Shown piece by piece: positions 60,690-64,000 of a stretch of DNA of 64,000 nt. The stretch's first letter is position 1. Each line of letters opens with the position of its first letter. The DNA lies in NCBI GenBank assembly GCA_024138025.1, contig JAMXBD010000634.1, positions 558,001 to 622,000 of the forward strand, given 5' to 3'. The DNA comes from Combretum micranthum. Taxonomy: Eukaryota; Streptophyta; Magnoliopsida; Myrtales; Combretaceae. The notes under the pieces were generated by a model. That model saw nothing but the letters and a program-made list of their open reading frames with translations. It was not told where the DNA came from and did no database searches. Made by a program: the position numbers and the translations under genes.

Positions 60690-61800
60690 TTAATTTTAAA
60701 AAATGGTGCGAACATGATGATTGTTCGCCTTATTGTCTGTCTTGATCATCAGCATCGCTCGGGGGCTGAAAATGTTACGATGGGTGTAGCCATTGTAGGT
60801 GGTAGAGGATGCACCGATCGATAACCTGCCCATTGGGAGAAATTGTATAGGTGGGTACTCCTGGAGTTAAGCAAGTCCCCATGTTCGTTTTGGATCTTAG
60901 CTATTTATATTAGAGTGTTCATTATATCCTGCATATTATATAGAATAGATTCGGATTGTTGTTGTGTTTCACCTTGACTCTGCCACTGTCCGTGTCTGTG
61001 CCTGTCTCCCATTTCATCATCGTGCCATAGGAGGAGGAGGGATAGATCATTCAAGTTGAGATCAAAACTCTGCTCATTTGATTCATTTTTATCTCTCGAT
61101 TGTGATGCACCACCGTGATCTCTAATATATTGGTTAGCTTCAGGATCATACCTGAAAACCCAACCTTCTTACTATGTCACTCTTTATGAATTTTGATTTT
61201 AATTCTAATTTCCTATAACTTGAAAGGTCAAATCCCCACGATTTCAGAATGATTGTGATAAGGCGACCATATGCAAGATGGGTGTATTTTCTCCTGGGCA
61301 CTCGACGCATGCATTGTATCACTAAATAGCTGACATCTAGTGCTCAGGGATCCATCATTGTATTGATTAGGAAGATGTCTTCAACAGAGATGTTACTTGA
61401 ATTCGCTCGTGGACATATATTGTAGCCAATCATATGATGGATTAGTCTACAAATTGATAAGAGATCTTTTTACTTGAGGTGCTTCACGTGGTCAAATTGA
61501 TACTCACTATCACATGCAGTGGTCATATTCCAATTTTTTCACAACCTATCACCGTCGTTGGTTTGATGGAATAGATCATTCTGATAATTTGGGGTAATAT
61601 GGAGAACACAGCCAAACATAAAAGTAGTGATGGAGGCCAGTCTTTGGCATCCATTATCCACCCAATGAACCACATTACCATCTTCTATGATATCATTTAT
61701 AGTAAATTAAAATAAAATATACGAACAAGATCGACATATGTTTCGTTCGGAAGGTTCATGACTGCAGCCAAAGCAGTATGTCATAAGGCGTTAGTGAAGT
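60690..61800 (-). pseudogene. Possible Athila-type ORF remnant
   Basis: The minus-strand translation, read across stops, has HVKHLK, DLLSICRLIHHMIGYNICPR, VEDIFLINTMMDP, YLVIQCMRRVPRRKYTHLAY and GRLITIILKSWGFDL. The order and wording recall the ORF1/gag-like protein of Athila-type plant gypsy elements and related putative plant transposon proteins. The downstream end is polar and Gln-rich (HRHGQWQSQGETQQQ). This is a homology judgement from memory of the family; LTRs were not identified. Confidence 0.4.
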
Positions 61801-63262
61801 AATTGGCAAATGGCAAATAACAAGAGCGTGCAAGTAGCAAGTGTAATTGTGTGAAAATGACAGGGGTTAAGAATCAACGTGGCCACATCAGTTGAAGGTA
61901 TATATAGAACCGATGCAGGCACATTTTGAAAAAAAAATGTGGTCGACGTAGCCACTCCAGCAGCCAATGTGCTTACACCGACAGCCAACGTACCCACACT
62001 GGTAATGTACGTGTAAGTTCCTAGATTTTTCGATAAATATAAGTAAACCTTAAGAACCAGAAGTCAAACCGGAACCCTAAAGTTAACCTAGCTCTATGTT
62101 AAGTCTAGTGAATCTAGCTCCGACAATTCCGTGTTCTCAATCCCTAAATAGCGAAATAGAGATAATTGTGGATAATAGTTCGTGATAATATAGGAAAACC
62201 TAAAAATATCATATTCATTAATTTTTTATGTGTATCGGATCCGAATGGGAACAGCTTTCGAAAACCGTGCCCTGATACACTAGATGGTGAAAATATTTCG
62301 ACAATACCATTAGACTCATAAAAATATAAGGTTTTTAAAAATATCAGTTTTAGAATTTTTCAGTAACTAAAAATATCATATATAACTTCTTTACGCTATT
62401 TTCATTGCTACTTGTATTTTTATTGTCTAGTCTACTATTCATAGCACTATTTCTCTATTCATTACTATTTTACTATCTCTATTTTTTCTTATAATCTACA
62501 CTTACACACTACCATATCTATTCCTTACAATTTACCTTTCTCATACAACTTTATTTATATCGCACCTTACATATTACTTCTTTTCATTATAAAATAACAA
62601 AAATTAATCAATTTCTCCCTTCTCCAAAGCTAAAACCGGTGCTACCCTCCCCATGTACCATTTCATTTATTTGCTTTTTTATTTTATTTTATTTTATTAC
62701 ATCTAACTTTCATTTCAAAACTCTATAAATACCCGTTCCCTTCTTCATTCATTCACACATCTCATTTTTCTTGCCAAAACTCTATTAAAATCACTCCACA
62801 AATTCTCTCTCTCAATTTCTCTTTCAAACTCCCTCTCTTCCCCACAAAAGCCACTACCTACGTATTACTACAAAAACTTTTTTCCTTCTTCAACAAACTT
62901 ATAACCTTAGGTAAAACTTCTTATATTTACTTATCATGTTCATGTAACTTCACATGAACTTAGTGTATGTTTCTTAGACTCATGAGACTTAAAGAAACAA
63001 CAATATGTTCATATTTTGTTCTTGTTCATGTTTAAATTTCCATTATGTTATTATTGTTATCATGTTGTTATTATTATTTGCTCTAATCTAATTTCTATAT
63101 GATATTATGTATATTTATGTATATATATTTACTAGAGCCTAAGTGCTCACTAACCCAACATCTTATTATTATGCTTTTTCTTTTCTTTCTTTTTTTCTTT
63201 AGGACTAGTCTATTCTTAGTCCTGGAAAGCCTTGATGAAGCTAAGGCTCCCAATACTTCACC
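61801..63262 (+). repeat. LTR-like sequence with its own promoter
   Basis: 62600-62880 has a TATA box followed by a C+T-rich leader without ATG, then a possible intron from GTAAAACTTCTTAT (62911) to TTTCTTTAG (63202), as in the leader of large plant LTRs. 61870-62000 carries a degenerate CCAACGTACCCACAC/AGCCAATGTG array similar in position to the minisatellites of the other large LTRs. Boundaries are unknown. Confidence 0.35.
62724..62730 (+). promoter_or_regulatory. TATA box of an LTR-like promoter
   Basis: TATAAAT followed within 35 bp by the start of a pyrimidine-rich leader (CCCTTCTTCATTCATTCACA). This arrangement is typical of plant LTR and gene promoters. Confidence 0.4.
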
Positions 63263-64000
63263 TGTCACGCCCCGAGGGGTACCCTAAACGTGGCAGTCCG
63301 CCGTACACAATACTAAAGCCTAGGAATGACTACCTTAGTCACACAAAGGCTTCCATATCATGCACAAGGCGTACATCACAACCAAGGGAACGCATCGGAG
63401 TAGCGCAATTTATATTGATAACAAGTAAGTAACAAGGCAAAGAGAATACTTATCATAAAACATACATATTTCATCTCAAGTCTTAGAGGCATATCCTACT
63501 CCAAATAAATATACATCCCTAATCATATGGTTAGCACATATAAAGAACCTTACAAAATTTCTTCATCGTATGATTTCATATCCTTAATCATTCCATGACT
63601 TCCTTAATGTCATGATCCTCAAATTTAATCCACGAATATACCTGTTTCAACAAAATCTATAGGGGTATAAGCTACAACTAGCTTAGTGAGTAAATCCCAA
63701 AATTCATACTCGAAGTAGATTATCAATCAAGTTTATTATTCAAACATATGAAATGCAACAACCACGTGAGCATACAAGACATATGACTTTCCGGGAATCA
63801 TATGTTGAATGAATTTACGCCCTTCATTCGGGGTTGGGTATTCAGGCCAATTACAGCCACAACTTTTAAAAACACTTTTATAGATCTTACCGGCTCCTAT
63901 ACGCCATCAAAAACTTGTAGTTATTACAGGCTCCTACTAGCCACCAAAAACTTGTAGTTATTACAGGCTCCTACTAGCCATCAATTTAAGTAGTTCTTAC
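63263..64000 (-). repeat. Start of another large LTR-family copy, cut by the window edge
   Basis: Opens TGTCACGCCCCGAGGGGTAC, like the TGT-A/C-ACNCCC starts of the other large LTRs. It later has GCTTAGTGAGTAAATCCC and CCGGGAATCATATG at the spacing seen at 46030-46170. A 37-41-bp repeat begins at about 63888. Confidence 0.45.
63888..64000. repeat. Short tandem array of about 37-41-bp units
   Basis: GGCTCCTACTAGCCAYCAA followed by AAACTTGTAGTTATTACA occurs almost three times up to the window edge. Confidence 0.85.

Noticed and set aside
1..64000. CRISPR arrays, tRNA genes, telomere repeats or integrated pararetrovirus
   Set aside because: The direct repeats present lack CRISPR-type spacing, no tRNA cloverleaf was recognised, no telomeric array is present, and the reverse-transcriptase remnants fit copia or gypsy order with LTRs.

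Overview
The window looks like A+T-rich (about 70% by eye) nuclear DNA of an angiosperm. Everything clearly recognisable is plant-type: Ty1/copia and Ty3/gypsy LTR retrotransposons, a 5S-rRNA-bearing Cassandra-like TRIM, CACTA and MITE remnants, and a receptor-type leucine-rich-repeat (LRR) gene cut into small exons. No bacterial, organellar, rRNA-array, tRNA or CRISPR content was found. The species cannot be named from the sequence.

The main cellular gene is on the minus strand and is easily missed because every exon is short. Exon 1 (45023-45158) has the start codon and a signal peptide. Exon 2 (36272-36419) has a cysteine- and sequon-rich N-terminal region. Exon 3 (35044-35160) ends in a first LRR half. 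Exons 4 (6399-6470) and 5 (728-799) are exactly 72 bp and each encode one 24-residue LRR. All visible splice sites are GT-AG and all intron phases match (1, 2, 2, 2, 2). The model therefore runs over more than 44 kb and continues off the left edge. Its introns hold most of the transposons; intron 3 alone is 28.6 kb as modelled.

Layout. 1-6.7 kb: LRR exons 4 and 5 with paralogous intron sequence and two MITEs. 7.06-7.36 kb: a long-TIR MITE. 8.4-11.1 kb: minus-strand gypsy remnant A. 11.1-14.8 kb: unassigned. 14.8-16.6 kb: very A+T-rich CACTA-like remnant. 16.8-18.7 kb: two tandem arrays (54 bp x3 and about 385 bp x3). 20.5-26.1 kb: complete but degenerate minus-strand chromovirus-type gypsy B, with a 184-bp duplication in integrase. 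26.27-26.81 kb: Cassandra-like TRIM with a perfect 5-bp target-site duplication (TSD). 27.9-34.75 kb: SIRE-like copia LTR split by plus-strand gypsy C. 35.0-36.4 kb: LRR exons 3 and 2. 36.7-39.4 kb: probable reversed solo LTR. 39.4-45.0 kb: rest of intron 1, with duplicated intron sequence. 45.16 kb: gene start. 45.56-48.45 kb: giant solo LTR with TSD CAAAA and an internal G+C-rich minisatellite. 48.9-50.8 kb: segment duplicated at 58.6-60.2 kb. 51.4-56.7 kb: plus-strand gypsy D interrupted by a nearly complete minus-strand copia element (TSD ATCAC). 56.7-57.6 kb: another large-LTR fragment. 60.7-61.8 kb: possible Athila-type ORF remnant. 62.2-64.0 kb: LTR-like sequence with a promoter and the start of another LTR.

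All retroelement reading frames carry stops or frameshifts. The copia element is the least decayed. The gene model is inferred from sequence alone, and transcript data would be needed to show that the exons are joined.
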